The notes: generated by a model not told the origin, from the sequence alone. Counted from the first letter of the stretch, positions 36,364-45,266 are shown. The stretch: DNA of 64,000 bases from Candidatus Nomurabacteria bacterium (GCA_020631865.1 JACKGS010000002.1:214598-278597); one strand, 5' to 3'. A program made the numbers and translations.

Positions 36364-37287
36364 CTAGGGTTTAAGTTTTGCTAAGGTTTTAGCTTCTGAA
36401 ATACGTACAGCTTCGCGGGTAATGCCTAATATCTTTCCAACTTCTTCTAGCGTTAATGCACCTTCACCTACGCCAAAAAATCGTAATTTTATAATCTCGA
36501 TTTCTTTGTCACTTAAGCCATTCTCAACAGGCTGAAGGCTATTTTGAACGATGTCTACGATTGCTTTTACCATAATGTCATCTTCGACTGAACGCATTTC
36601 AGAAGCACCGGGGACAGCCGATCGCCACCTGCCTTCGCCTGCTTCAAGAGTGGTCTTTCTGTCACGACCGTCTGTATAATATCCTTCGTCAATCGAGCCC
36701 ATCTGTGTCGTAAATGCTTCTGCGATAGCAATTCTATCAACTTCGGCTGGTGTTTGCCCTGTTATACGTGCAATTTGAGTTCGTGATGGTAGACGCTCTT
36801 GTGATTGGTAGGTAGACCAAATTGTTCGACCATATCTGCGTATATCACCACGCACATCTGCGGGCACTCTAATTAGTGATTCGTGTTCATTGATAAATTT
36901 TGTTAAGTGGCTACTAATGGTGATTCTGGCATGAGTTGTAAAGCTTGCATTGTGTTCTTGTTTGAATGTTACGGCTGCATGGTAAATACCAAAAAAACCT
37001 TGCTGCTTGAGGTCATCTAGGTCTGCAGAGGTTCTATTGTGCGCACCGTTATGTTTATGGGCTAATTTCGCTGTGAGGTTTTCATAATGTACAAATAGCT
37101 CGCCAAGTGCGTCTTTGGCATCGTCATCTAATGTGCCGTCGATTATTTTGGGGTGTGGGTTTTTCTTTGTACGTTCAGCTGGAGTATATCCCGTTTGTAC
37201 GCGTTCGCATAAAGCGGAATCACGCGCTAGGCGTTCTTGGTATTCCTTTGTTTCAATTCTTTCTTTGATAGATAAATTTTCTTTCAT
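36364..37287 (-). CDS. sigma70-family RNA polymerase sigma factor
   Basis: A 307-residue sigma factor. Region 2 is recognisable at about 85-145 (DLDDLKQQGFFGIYHAAV, then SFTTHARITISSHLTKFI), with region 3 near VPADVRGDIRRYGR and region 4 at the C-terminus (LRFFGVGEGALTLEEVGKIL, then GITREAVRISEAKTLAKL). The N-terminal region 1.1 is missing, as in alternative sigma factors. It could be the principal or a stress sigma in this small genome; a second gene elsewhere would decide. The promoter is strong and the ATG follows closely. Confidence 0.88.
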   Translation of the reverse strand: MKENLSIKERIETKEYQERLARDSALCERVQTGYTPAERTKKNPHPKIIDGTLDDDAKDALGELFVHYENLTAKLAHKHNGAHNRTSADLDDLKQQGFFGIYHAAVTFKQEHNASFTTHARITISSHLTKFINEHESLIRVPADVRGDIRRYGRTIWSTYQSQERLPSRTQIARITGQTPAEVDRIAIAEAFTTQMGSIDEGYYTDGRDRKTTLEAGEGRWRSAVPGASEMRSVEDDIMVKAIVDIVQNSLQPVENGLSDKEIEIIKLRFFGVGEGALTLEEVGKILGITREAVRISEAKTLAKLKP

Positions 37288-37296
37288 ATAATGTTT

Positions 37297-37325
37297 ATAT
37301 TATCATATTAACTAGAATAAGTCAA
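37297..37325 (-). promoter_or_regulatory. promoter of sigma factor gene
   Basis: Minus strand TTGACT (37325-37320), 17 bases, TAATAT (37302-37297) with extended TGA. The ATG is 9 bases downstream, leaving a leader of two or three bases at most. Confidence 0.65.
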
Positions 37326-37328
37326 GAG

Positions 37329-37811
37329 TTATATTGAGTTGCGGTTGATTTTTACGGAGGTTATGCATTCAGATGGTATGATCTCGGATGCGCAAACGGA
37401 GGCTGTAAATATATTGCTACCCTTTTGTGCGCGCATTTTTAGAGTTCCGTCATTGCACCCTGCCGTAAGAAGTAATATTTGATCTCCAATTGCTTTAATC
37501 TTCTCTTCTAGTTCATTTAATGTTTCACCGTGATTTTGTAGTACACTGGCTTCAATCATAGCAATAATTTGCCCCGCATCTAAGTTGTGTGCGCCAAGTA
37601 CATCGCCATTTGCTTCCATGAAATTCTGACGAGCTTCTTCAGGCATCCCATCCATTAACTCTTCGCTGTGTGATGTCATGTGAGCGAGCATCTCGGTATG
37701 CAACTTGCGATCCTCCTCTAATATCTGTATCTGAGGACAATTGCGACATTGATCTGGAATATCAAGCTGTGGTAGTTCTGAGCCAGGCTCAAAAGAATAA
37801 AAATTCGACAT
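37329..37811 (-). CDS. hypothetical protein, 160 aa, with CxxC
   Basis: Not recognised. A 160-residue soluble protein with an N-terminal Cys pair (CRNCP at about 22-26), a long amphipathic helical middle (QIQILEEDRKLHTEMLAHM and HGETLNELEEKIKAIGDQI) and two more Cys pairs near the end. A small metal-binding role for the Cys residues is possible. It is just upstream of the sigma factor gene in the same direction (41 bases apart), but that gene has its own promoter. TATGAT with extended TGA ends 6 bases before the ATG, another leaderless-type start. Its conservation would need a search. Confidence 0.6.
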   Translation of the reverse strand: MSNFYSFEPGSELPQLDIPDQCRNCPQIQILEEDRKLHTEMLAHMTSHSEELMDGMPEEARQNFMEANGDVLGAHNLDAGQIIAMIEASVLQNHGETLNELEEKIKAIGDQILLLTAGCNDGTLKMRAQKGSNIFTASVCASEIIPSECITSVKINRNSI

Positions 37812-38114
37812 AAAATAATCATATCATGAAAATGATTTAAAATCAAATATATAATTTAATACACTTTTCGCTGTTTTCAGCTCATCAGAGTAAAATCACA
37901 TTTACTGAAGTGTTTCCAGCAGAGAGTAGTTCCTGCCGTGTAGTGAGTGAATTTGTTTGACCGCGATATGTGGTGAAACCATATCGCGCCCCAGAGCTTC
38001 CCCGGCACCAACATAGTGTTAGTGGTAACTCCCCGTCTAAGCGGATCGGTTACGGTATTACGGGCTAATATTTATAGAGGTGACCATACCTCAATCCTCA
38101 CTACCGAGCTGGTT
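37812..38114. other. gene-free GC-rich stretch
   Basis: No ORF is accepted here. A perfect 9-bp hairpin CGCGATATG/CATATCGCG lies near 37962-37988, and GAGGT/ACCTC near 38077-38092. It probably is the 3' untranslated part of the minus-strand unit that begins near 38500. Confidence 0.4.
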
Positions 38115-38276
38115 CTAGAGCCTGGGTGTCGTCATCTTGGTCGTGCAGTTGGTAGGAATGCCAGCTCGTTCATAGATTAGCTCGGGTGCAGTCACGAAGA
38201 CCGACACCTCTACTTCATCATAGAACAGTTCGCCGTTCACCTCCCAAAGAACTTCCCAAGTACGAACCGAGGGCAC
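38115..38276 (-). CDS. possible small protein, about 53 aa, in GC-rich structured block
   Basis: On the minus strand a GTG at 38276 opens a 53-codon frame with protein-like content: VRTWEVLWEVNGELFYDEV, then VFVTAPELIYERAGIPTN. There is no good Shine-Dalgarno at this GTG. A well-placed AAAGGAG precedes a different frame (ATG at 38307) that ends after 30 codons and overlaps it. The two frames might be one gene with a frame shift or misread base. The surrounding block resembles the 25.1-25.7 kb unit in GC and leader structure. Confidence is low. Confidence 0.3.
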   Translation of the reverse strand: MPSVRTWEVLWEVNGELFYDEVEVSVFVTAPELIYERAGIPTNCTTKMTTPRL

Positions 38277-38533
38277 GATGGCTCAGGCAGGCACGGTAAT
38301 GCTTTCGCATACGACAGTCTCCTTTAAGCTCGACGCTGTCTTTCCGTGGGGTATTCATACTCATAGACCACTGGTTTGGTAGTGATTTATGAATATCTAG
38401 CTGTGTAATGGGTGTCGAGCGGCCCACTTCAGCATACTGAGGGTGCTTAGCACCCTCCTTTCTCTCTCTGCTGGAGTTCCTGCAGACTTTCTACAGGTAA
38501 TACGTAATTATACATAAAAGTAACTATTGTCAA
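38277..38533 (-). promoter_or_regulatory. promoter-like sequence and structured leader upstream of 38276
   Basis: Minus strand TTGACA (38533-38528) and TATAAT (38512-38507) are 15 bases apart, shorter than ideal. The leader can form CCTGTAG/CTGCAGG, GGGTGC/GCACCC (38439-38457), and a long-range GCTCGAC/GTCGAGC pair enclosing ATTCATA/TATGAAT. It ends in AAAGGAG near 38317. Confidence 0.45.
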
Positions 38534-38632
38534 TAGTTTCGTAACACTTGACACTAAATTGTTGCATCGTGGTCATAATTCTATTGTAGGGATAATCTGT
38601 GTAGTAACCGTAAAGCAAGAGTCTTGACATGC

Positions 38633-38644
38633 TATTATTAATGG
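38633..38644 (+). promoter_or_regulatory. extended -10 promoter, leaderless start of AIM24 gene
   Basis: TATTAT (38633-38638) preceded by TGC; the ATG follows 6 bases later. A TTGACA lies only 3 bases upstream of the -10 and is too close to be its -35. Confidence 0.5.
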
Positions 38645-39319
38645 ATGAAGAGTACAATTTTTACAAATAACGAAAACACACAACAAGAACACAGGGCCTT
38701 TGTGTCACAAAATTTGAATACACTGTTAGTAAATTTAAATGGAACGATATACTCTAAGCAAGGTGCAATGGCGGCTTATCAAGGGAATATAGATTTTTCA
38801 TTTGAAGGTGGCGGGGTTAACAAGATGTTTAAAAAAATGGTTACTGGTGAAAACTTAAGCTTTATGAAGTGTAGTGGCCAGGGAGATTTATTTTTAGCTG
38901 ATAATGGCTCTCAAATTCACATTGTTGAACTTGAAGATGAAGAGATGACAATTAATGGGCCAAACTTAGTGGCCTTTGAATCAAGTTTAACCTGGGATAT
39001 TAAAATGATCAAAGCTGGTTTAATGGGCTTTGTTGCAGGCGGTGGTTTATTTAATACCACAATAGAAGGCAGTGGCTTAGTGGCGGTAAGTTCTTGGGGA
39101 AATCCATTTGTGATTGCAGTAGATCAGACTACTTACGTCGATATTAGCTGTGTTATAGCTTGGTCCTCGGCATTATCTGTAGACGTAAAGAGTAGTTTTA
39201 AGGCCGGGGCTTTAATTGGTCGTGGTAGCGGAGAGGCCTTCCAGATGGCGTTTAGTGGTCAGGGTTTTGTGGTGGTACAGCCGGGAGAAGGTATGTTGGG
39301 GAGTGTCCCAGTAAGATAG
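38645..39319 (+). CDS. AIM24/TIGR00266-family protein
   Basis: A 224-residue beta-rich protein of the AIM24 family. Recognisable parts are VNLNGTIYSKQGAMAAYQGN, FKKMVTGENLSFMKCSGQG and LFNTTIEGSGLVAVSSWG, with the C-terminal half repeating the fold (SFKAGALIGRGSGEAFQM). Bacterial members are widespread and poorly characterised; the mitochondrial relative supports inner-membrane complexes. It has no signal peptide. A compact hairpin overlaps its stop codon and probably ends transcription. It is one of few plus-strand genes in this half of the window. Confidence 0.85.
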   Translation: MKSTIFTNNENTQQEHRAFVSQNLNTLLVNLNGTIYSKQGAMAAYQGNIDFSFEGGGVNKMFKKMVTGENLSFMKCSGQGDLFLADNGSQIHIVELEDEEMTINGPNLVAFESSLTWDIKMIKAGLMGFVAGGGLFNTTIEGSGLVAVSSWGNPFVIAVDQTTYVDISCVIAWSSALSVDVKSSFKAGALIGRGSGEAFQMAFSGQGFVVVQPGEGMLGSVPVR

Positions 39320-39335
39320 TATCGGGTGCTATCTT
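39313..39335 (+). terminator. hairpin overlapping the AIM24 stop codon
   Basis: AAGATAG (39313-39319) pairs with CTATCTT (39329-39335), followed by GTTTA. The U-tract is short. Confidence 0.5.
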
Positions 39336-39506
39336 GTTTAAGGCAAGAGTTTGCTGTCTGCTCAGAGGTGTTATTTGCCGTCATTGCACTAGATATTGAT
39401 GACTATTTTCATGAATTTAAGACATGATACAAAACTACGATATACCTGTTAATTCACGACTGTTATTCGGTTTTTGGCCGGTCATGATATTTAAAAATAA
39501 TTAGTG
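39336..39506. other. intergenic stretch without features
   Basis: AT-rich spacer between the AIM24 gene and the dprA gene (convergent). I see no ORF or clear signal. Confidence 0.4.
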
Positions 39507-40365
39507 TTATTTAATGATCCAATGATTTGCGCCTAGTGGACGGACTTTATCAGAGATCTCTAGCATAGTGATTGTTTGGCTGAATATTGCCGGATCTAGG
39601 TTAGACTGTGCTTGGATCTGATCTAGGTCGGTCACGCCTTTCTTCATTATGTCTATTATTAATTGTTCTTCTGCTGTGTCGCCAAAAACATCTTGTCGAT
39701 CTTTTTCTGAAGCTTGAATACCCAATATGTTTGACACATCGTCTGCTCCGGTAATTACATGGGCCCCAGCTTTAAGTAAATTGTTTGTACCGATACTTAG
39801 GGTGCTTGTTATTTGCCCCGGTACCGCACCTACTAGTTTGTTTTGTTCTAGAGCAAAATTGGCAGTAATTAATGTTCCACTAGCCTCTGCTGCTTCGGTA
39901 ACTATTATCATATCGGATAAAGCTGAGACTATGCGATTTCTGGCAACAAAGTTTTGTTTGAGTGCTGGGGTGTTCTCGGGATACTCGCTGATGATTGTTC
40001 CACCTTTCTTCAGGATTTCAATTGCGAGATTGCGATGGCTGGCTGGATAAATTGTGTCTAGACCACATGCTAAGACAGCAATTGTTCTACCCCCTGCATC
40101 CAGACAGGCTTGGTGAGCTATCCCGTCTGCTCCAAGAGCTAATCCGCTAACTATGGTCACTCCCTGTTTAGCAAGATCGAAAGCAATACGATATGTCGCC
40201 TCTTTGCCATAATTAGAAAGCTTACGACTCCCAACTATTGAAACTGCTGGAAGATAATTTAATAATGGTTCACCAATGAAGTAAAAGTTCTTTTGGAACA
40301 GATGATATTTCTTTTAGATATACTGGATAATGCTTATGTTGTTTTAAAACTTTATTGATTTTCAT
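39507..40365 (-). pseudogene. dprA: DprA DNA-processing protein, one frameshift
   Basis: DprA loads RecA on incoming single-stranded DNA during natural transformation. From ATG 40365 the frame reads MKINKVLKQHKHYP ... SSVPKEL, and one extra T in CTTTTAC near 40287 breaks it. Downstream the Rossmann core continues: SIVGSRKLSNYGKEATYRIA, then VSGLALGADGIAHQACLDAGG, NRIVSALSD and a C-terminal winged helix (DLDQIQAQSNLDPAIFSQTI). The total length of about 286 residues is normal. A single-base homopolymer difference with full conservation on both sides points to sequence error or phase variation rather than decay. Confidence 0.85.
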
Positions 40366-40385
40366 ACAAATTTCTTTCTAAAGTA

Positions 40386-40414
40386 TTGACAATATCTCTC
40401 CTGTATGCTAATAT
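40386..40414 (+). promoter_or_regulatory. strong promoter of 410-nt RNA unit
   Basis: TTGACA (40386-40391), 17 bases, TAATAT (40409-40414) with extended TGC at 40406-40408. The predicted start is near 40421. Confidence 0.72.
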
Positions 40415-40420
40415 CGTAAT

Positions 40421-40832
40421 TCGTAAGTGATGTTAATTCACTTTAGTACCTTTTATACCCCATTTTAACACCTCGTTACCCTATCAAGGTTCATCCTTGC
40501 AAAAAGCAAAGAGATTTTAAAACTCTTTTTGCAGGGATGAACCTTGTAGAGAGCGATTTGTTAGGAAGTCCTCAAAAGTAGTACATAAAGTTTTTACCCT
40601 CCACTTTTCGTGCTTGAGCCAGAGCGCTTGCTCGTTTGAAGCTAAGCTTTGAGGATCTTCTAACCCCTTTAACCCCTTTTATAGAAAAGCCCTGACGGGT
40701 CGGTTTTACACCTAGCTGTAGGCATTCGAGAGAGACATGCGCTATACGCGTTTTCTGGGTGGGTTGAAGGGAGGTTTCAGCGCCCGACAGTGCCCACCCC
40801 TGCCGGGCGCTGTTTATTTTATTTAATTTTTT
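40421..40832 (+). ncRNA. candidate structured non-coding RNA, about 410 nt
   Basis: No ORF between a consensus promoter and an intrinsic terminator. A 22-bp stem with one G-U pair joins 40485-40506 and 40525-40546 (arms begin CAAGGTTCATCC and CTTTTTGCAGGG). A second stem joins 40560-40576 with 40648-40664 (GTTAGGAAGTCC with GATCTTCTAAC), enclosing GAGC/GCTC. The end is the terminator at 40778-40832. It lies between dprA and a small plus-strand gene whose ATG is 15 bases beyond the terminator. It could be a free RNA or a very long regulated leader for that gene. Confidence 0.6.
40778..40832 (+). terminator. intrinsic terminator of the 410-nt RNA
   Basis: CAGCGCCCG (40778-40786) pairs perfectly with CGGGCGCTG (40804-40812). 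A T-rich tract of 20 bases follows. Confidence 0.82.
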
Positions 40833-40846
40833 GTTAAAGTCTTATT

Positions 40847-41038
40847 ATGACAAATTTAGATAAGCTATTTCCGGTTGACCATGAGATTACCGACGAAGAC
40901 GTCGACAGAGAATTAAATAGGACTAATAAGGTGGCTAGGATTATAGCCGGTGGAGCACTAGCGACAGCTACAGCATATGTAGTACATGAGGCGTGGCATA
41001 GGTTCCATCCGTTTAGCGGAATAGACCAAGAACAGTGA
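40847..41038 (+). CDS. small single-pass membrane protein, 63 aa
   Basis: Not recognised. A 63-residue protein with an acidic N-terminus (VDHEITDEDVDRELNR) and one hydrophobic helix at about 31-46 (ARIIAGGALATATAYVV), then a His/Trp-rich tail. No Shine-Dalgarno precedes the ATG, and a strong terminator lies just upstream, so expression either uses a promoter in the T-rich tract or depends on read-through of that terminator. Confidence 0.5.
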   Translation: MTNLDKLFPVDHEITDEDVDRELNRTNKVARIIAGGALATATAYVVHEAWHRFHPFSGIDQEQ

Positions 41039-41053
41039 CCGCACAGTGACGTA

Positions 41054-41082
41054 TTGACATTATAAACATAAAATGATACAAT
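41054..41082 (+). promoter_or_regulatory. promoter of 41093 gene
   Basis: TTGACA (41054-41059), 17 bases, TACAAT (41077-41082) with extended TGA. The ATG follows 10 bases later, giving a leader of about 3 bases. Confidence 0.7.
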
Positions 41083-41092
41083 ATATATAATA

Positions 41093-41884
41093 ATGCAATA
41101 TCCGAATTTTGATTTTGAAAATTCTAGCAGTGGCCTGGATAATGTTTATATTTATTCTGGCCCTGATGCCCTATATGATGCCATGGATAATCCAGAGGCT
41201 ACAGAGGATGCAAGATTAAGATTAATGATTGCCAGTAGCTATCTTTCGGATATGCTAAGATATCGTTCTGATCACCCAGACGAGATGAGTGTTAGTACTA
41301 TCGACTTTGTCAAAAATGCCCTTGATAATTCTCAGCAATATTTAATGGGTCAAAATAATAATTTGTCACACCCAGAACTAGAAGCTGGTGATGAGCTTTA
41401 TTACCGCGAATTTGATGCATGGAGCATAGCTGCTTTTGAACATACAGACTTTATTAAATTACGTGCCGGTCTCGATAAGATAATGGCAGAAGAAAAGAGC
41501 GAGCATTTTCATTTTTTGCCGATGGCCAACGGCGCTTTGCCGGTTACGTTGTTGGGATGGAATCTTATGACAGAGGGCTTAAGTAAGTCCATAGATCTAC
41601 ACCCTGTGCTTTATTCTCGCACTAAAGCAGAACATCATCTTCCTAAATTGTCAGAGGAGGAAGATATGTATTTTCAGAAATGCGCTAGTGATGGTGGCAG
41701 TTTTATAATTTTTGAGGAAGATACAGAAACTGGTGAAACTATGCGTAATATGATGCACTACTTGATACGAAATATAGGGGTAGATAAATCAAAAGTATAC
41801 GGATTGACTACCAGATATTCCCGAAATGGTGAACATAGAATACTTAGATTAGGACTTGAGGGGCTTGAAGCAGAAGTTTTATAA
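41093..41884 (+). CDS. hypothetical acidic protein, 263 aa
   Basis: Not recognised. A 263-residue soluble acidic protein; notable parts are GPDALYDAMDNPEATEDARL near the N-terminus and FHFLPMANGALPVTLLGWN in the centre. It lacks signal peptide and membrane segments. It has a consensus promoter with almost no leader. The stop codon overlaps the end of the convergent pth gene by 6 bases, so the two genes share their 3' ends and could interfere by antisense transcription. Confidence 0.6.
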   Translation: MQYPNFDFENSSSGLDNVYIYSGPDALYDAMDNPEATEDARLRLMIASSYLSDMLRYRSDHPDEMSVSTIDFVKNALDNSQQYLMGQNNNLSHPELEAGDELYYREFDAWSIAAFEHTDFIKLRAGLDKIMAEEKSEHFHFLPMANGALPVTLLGWNLMTEGLSKSIDLHPVLYSRTKAEHHLPKLSEEEDMYFQKCASDGGSFIIFEEDTETGETMRNMMHYLIRNIGVDKSKVYGLTTRYSRNGEHRILRLGLEGLEAEVL

Positions 41885-42496
41885 AAGTTTAATTGAGGAT
41901 TCTATTATCTTATCAATTTGGCTATTTTCTTCTTTTGAAAATTTAGCTAATACAAAATCTGCGGGGTCGATTTTATCTAACAGATCATTTTTTATACCGA
42001 TGCGGATTCTTTTGAAATCTTCACCGATGTGAGAAATGAGGCTTTTCAAGCCATTGTTGCCAGCACTTCCCCCACCCTGCTTTTCTTTGATTGTGCCAAA
42101 TGGCAAGTCAAGCTCATCATGAATTACAGTGATGTCACTATTCTGTAGTTTGTAAAAGTCTTTTATGGCTCTAATAGCCTCACCGCTAAGGTTCATAAAT
42201 GTAGTCGGTTTGGCAAGAATCACCTTTTGACCTGCTACAAAATCTTCAGTGATATAGGCTTTGAATTTAGCCTTTTCTTGCCACTTCGAGAAGTTGTTTT
42301 TTGATGCATATTTGTCAATAACCCTAAAACCTATATTATGGCGGGTATTTTCATATTCCTCGCCAATATTGCCAAGTCCAACAATTAGCTTAATAAACCC
42401 ACTGTCTTCAGCTGGATCTTCGGATTGAGCTGGAACATTTTTTGTGATTTTGAAGAGCTGATCTTCATTACTTTGTTTGCGAATAAATAATGCCAT
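41879..42496 (-). CDS. pth: peptidyl-tRNA hydrolase
   Basis: Pth releases peptides from prematurely dropped peptidyl-tRNA. The family core starts at KLIVGLGNIGEEYENTRHNIGF, with the conserved Asn and the catalytic His in TRHNIGF. The catalytic Asp is in VIHDELDLPFG, and KPTTFMNLSGEAI and GSAGNNGLKSLI are typical. ATG 42496 (MALFIRKQ) is the likely start; it adds about 47 residues before the core, an unusual N-terminal extension. An upstream ATG at 42595 in the same frame is possible but would overlap the divergent gene. The C-terminus overlaps the 3' end of the convergent gene. Confidence 0.92.
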   Translation of the reverse strand: MALFIRKQSNEDQLFKITKNVPAQSEDPAEDSGFIKLIVGLGNIGEEYENTRHNIGFRVIDKYASKNNFSKWQEKAKFKAYITEDFVAGQKVILAKPTTFMNLSGEAIRAIKDFYKLQNSDITVIHDELDLPFGTIKEKQGGGSAGNNGLKSLISHIGEDFKRIRIGIKNDLLDKIDPADFVLAKFSKEENSQIDKIIESSIKLL

Positions 42497-42589
42497 ATCT
42501 GTAGTATGAATCATGTAGTAGGTGGTGTGCAAATTTTTAATAAATTTTGTGATTGATTTTTTAATATCTGAGGTAGTATTTTGTACATA

Positions 42590-43036
42590 GTGCATCAGAA
42601 AATAGAAACCATTAATGGTTTAATAACTAACTCAGACCAACTCTGTGTCGGTGATCTTATAAAAAGGACATCACCGAATGTAAGAGTTCGACATACAACA
42701 AGTAATCTTCTGCTTATTACTGGACTTTGTGTGGTTGATGATATGGATATAGTAGATTTTCTTAGTGTTGATGGAGATAAGCGTGGAAAGATCGAGGCGT
42801 TACCACCTTCTGGCTTGGGTATAAACGATGACAAAGTACCAGATACATCTCGTCACTTGTATAGTACTTTAATTGGCCGTGATTATCCGACTGCTTTAGA
42901 GAATATTAGTAGTATTGATTACGAGCAAGCTGTATTTTATCAAGATGTAGTCGGTGCACTGATTAGGCATTCTGAGCTAAATATTAACGATAGACTTACC
43001 AATTGTTATAGATATTTTCATCCTGAGCAATCCTAA
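42590..43036 (+). CDS. hypothetical protein, about 148 aa
   Basis: Not recognised. The frame is open from a TTG at 42581, and GTG 42590 is the more plausible start because TAGTAT (42574-42579) would otherwise abut the start codon. The protein is small, soluble and beta-rich at the start (INGLITNSDQLCVGDLIKR), with a helical C-terminus. It is divergent from pth and convergent with der. No family motif is seen, and the call as a gene rests on length and codon usage. Confidence 0.5.
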   Translation: MHQKIETINGLITNSDQLCVGDLIKRTSPNVRVRHTTSNLLLITGLCVVDDMDIVDFLSVDGDKRGKIEALPPSGLGINDDKVPDTSRHLYSTLIGRDYPTALENISSIDYEQAVFYQDVVGALIRHSELNINDRLTNCYRYFHPEQS

Positions 43037-43067
43037 GTCACGACAATATTATTTTAAAATTGAAATA

Positions 43068-44542
43068 TTATTCAGAGGGATCTATTTTAGGGAGGAACTT
43101 CTTTGTTTTTCCAGATTTTCTTTCGTTGTTCATCATGTAGAATTTAACAGGTGTACCGGTGAAGTCTGCGATTTCGCGCAAGTTTTTTTCTAGGTAGCGC
43201 TTCCAGCTCCAGTGTAGATACTCGAGATGCGCGCCATAAAGGCGAAATGTAGGCGGTGAAACATCATCTTGCACTAAATAGCGTGGCTTAGGGTGCCTGC
43301 CCTTTAGTCCTGCTGCTGGATGAGATGATATGGAGTCAGCTAATAATCTATTAAGTTCAGATGTTTTTAGTTTATGTCTGCGACGATGGTTAATTTCTTG
43401 GGCAAGCTCAAGAATTTTAGCTACATTTTGCCCGGTTGTAGCGCTGGTGAATCAAAAGTTGTGCCCATGGTACAAATTGGAAGTTGTAGGTAATTCTATT
43501 AGCTATGGCGTCTCTCGTAAAGGCATCTTTGGTGGTTATCCCCTGCTTCATCCCCTGTGCTCTTGCCAGGTTCTTTTTGGCTCGTTTGTCTAATTCTTCA
43601 TGTTCTTCTTCAGATGATTCGGGAGCTTCTTCCTCTAAGGTTTTTAGAGTGTCCCATTTATTTACGACAATAATTAAGCCTTTACCGGCCTCTTTAATTA
43701 GTCCAGCTATTTTTTGGTCTAGTGCCGTGCTGTGTTCAGCTACGTCCATGAGTAGTAGGCAGATATCGGATTCTTCAATTGCCTGGAGGCTTCTCAGTAC
43801 GCTAAATTTTTCGATTCCACGTTCTATTTTGCCACTTTTTCTGATTCCAGCGGTGTGTCAAGTAGCTCGATTTCTTGGCTTTCAAAACGAATTCTAACTC
43901 TATTAACATCACGAGTAGTTCCGGCGACATTTGCTACCACAGCCTGCTGTTTCTTCGCTAAAGTGTTAAACAGTTGACTCTTGCCGACATTGGTCGCCCA
44001 AAAGAGCAATCCTTAAGACATTATCTTCAGGGATAGATTGCTTGGCGGGAATCAGTTTAGTAATGGCACCTAGCATGTCTCGTACACCCTGGTTTTGGCT
44101 GGCGCTGGTAGCGACAATAGTTTTAATGCCTAGGCGCTCCCAGGGTGTTTCGGTGCCATGTTTTGCAACCTGGTCTGCTTTGTTGGTTACTAAAATAACT
44201 GGCTTCTTGCTACGAAGAGCTTTTTGCAACTCGGCGGTCATCTTCATTGATGGCGGTGTGCGCTTCGACTACTACTACAATTACATCAGCTGCGTCAGCG
44301 GCTTCTTCAATTTGATCTTGAATTGTTGCCTCAAATTCATCTTCAGGATCTTTAAGCCCAGCAGTATCAACCAACCAAAAGTGATGTTTTCCGTATTCCA
44401 TAGTACGGTATACTGCATCACGGGTTGTTCCTGCCTCGCGAGCTACAATTGCCTCTTGGCGCTCCAAGGCACGGTTAAAAAGGCTGGATTTACCAACATT
44501 TGCTCGACCAACGATTGCTACAACAGGAAGTTTTGATGCCAT
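43068..44542 (-). pseudogene. der: Der (EngA) double GTPase, broken by about five indels
   Basis: Der is an essential GTPase in 50S ribosome assembly, with two G domains and a KH-like C-terminus. All parts are present but in several frames. G1 of the first domain is AIVGRANVGKSSLFNR, then DTAGLKDPEDEF and VTNKADQ. An extra A in GCAAAAAGC (near 44225) breaks the frame. Around 43995 a C and an A are missing within the second G1 (GRPNVGKSQLFN). Near 43853 a duplicated AC follows LLDT. Near 43447 an extra A precedes SATTGQNVAK. The end is HLEYLHWSWKRYLEKNLREI. No amino-acid decay accompanies the indels, so assembly error is likely. Confidence 0.88.
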
Positions 44543-44580
44543 ATTTGTTTAACCTTTTTTAAATTATAACATCTTTTATG

Positions 44581-45252
44581 CTATATAAGCAAGAATTGTC
44601 TATTTTTTAGATCCGAAAGTCTGTATGGCCCTAGTGTAGTACGCTCTAGGAATGTCACGGTGTAGCCAAGCTGCTTAAAAGTTCGGCGGATTTGACGGTT
44701 ACGCCCTTCTTGCATCGTTACTTGATAGCTATTGGGTATATTGTTTAGCTCGATTTCTTTAACAGAAAGCTTACTGGTTCCGTCTTCTAGTTCGATTCCA
44801 TTATTTATATCTGAAAAGTGAGTGCTTGTTAATGGTTTATTTATGGAAACATTATATTGTTTTATCTTTCCAAATTTAGGATGCGTTAGTTTAAATATTG
44901 CGTCGCCATCATCTGTGAGTAACACTAAGCCCTGGCTGTCTTTGTCTAGACGTCCAGCCACCTTGAGGCTGTGAAATTCTCTTGGTAAAAGTTCGTAAAT
45001 AGTTGGGTTGGCGCCTTGTTTTTTACGAGAGCAAACATAACCTATCGGTTTGTTTAGTAATAGGTAGCTATATCGTTTTACCGTTTTGGTTATTTCACTG
45101 TTGTCTAGAGTAACATTGTCAATTCCAACCTTGACTATATTCCCTAGTGAAGCAATTTTTCCGTTAACTAACACCCTGTTTTGCTGTATATAAAGGTCGG
45201 CCTCGCGTCGACTTATGCCATGAAAATGAGCCAGGTATTTATTGAGGCGCAT
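44581..45252 (-). CDS. RluB/RsuA-family 23S/16S rRNA pseudouridine synthase
   Basis: About 223 residues: an N-terminal S4 RNA-binding domain (RLNKYLAHFHGISRREADLY) and a catalytic domain with the active Asp in GRLDKDSQGLVLLTDDG, then KQYNVSI and GRNRQIRRTFKQLGY. The family makes a pseudouridine in rRNA, RluB at 23S 2605. The start is ATG 45252 or 45261. It follows the response regulator gene by only 5 to 14 bases and precedes der by 38 bases, so these genes form an operon; rluB next to der is a common pairing. I prefer RluB, but RsuA cannot be excluded. Confidence 0.88.
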   Translation of the reverse strand: MRLNKYLAHFHGISRREADLYIQQNRVLVNGKIASLGNIVKVGIDNVTLDNSEITKTVKRYSYLLLNKPIGYVCSRKKQGANPTIYELLPREFHSLKVAGRLDKDSQGLVLLTDDGDAIFKLTHPKFGKIKQYNVSINKPLTSTHFSDINNGIELEDGTSKLSVKEIELNNIPNSYQVTMQEGRNRQIRRTFKQLGYTVTFLERTTLGPYRLSDLKNRQFLLI

Positions 45253-45266
45253 TTGGTCCATGATAG

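Noticed and set aside
38218..38427. 69-aa minus-strand ORF
   Set aside because: It runs through a strongly structured leader. Only its last 30 codons have a Shine-Dalgarno, and even those have poor protein character.
40600..40650. GCTTGAGCCAG stretch identical to a short piece of E. coli RNase P RNA
   Set aside because: The universally conserved RNase P core segments are missing from the unit, so an 11-base match is probably chance.
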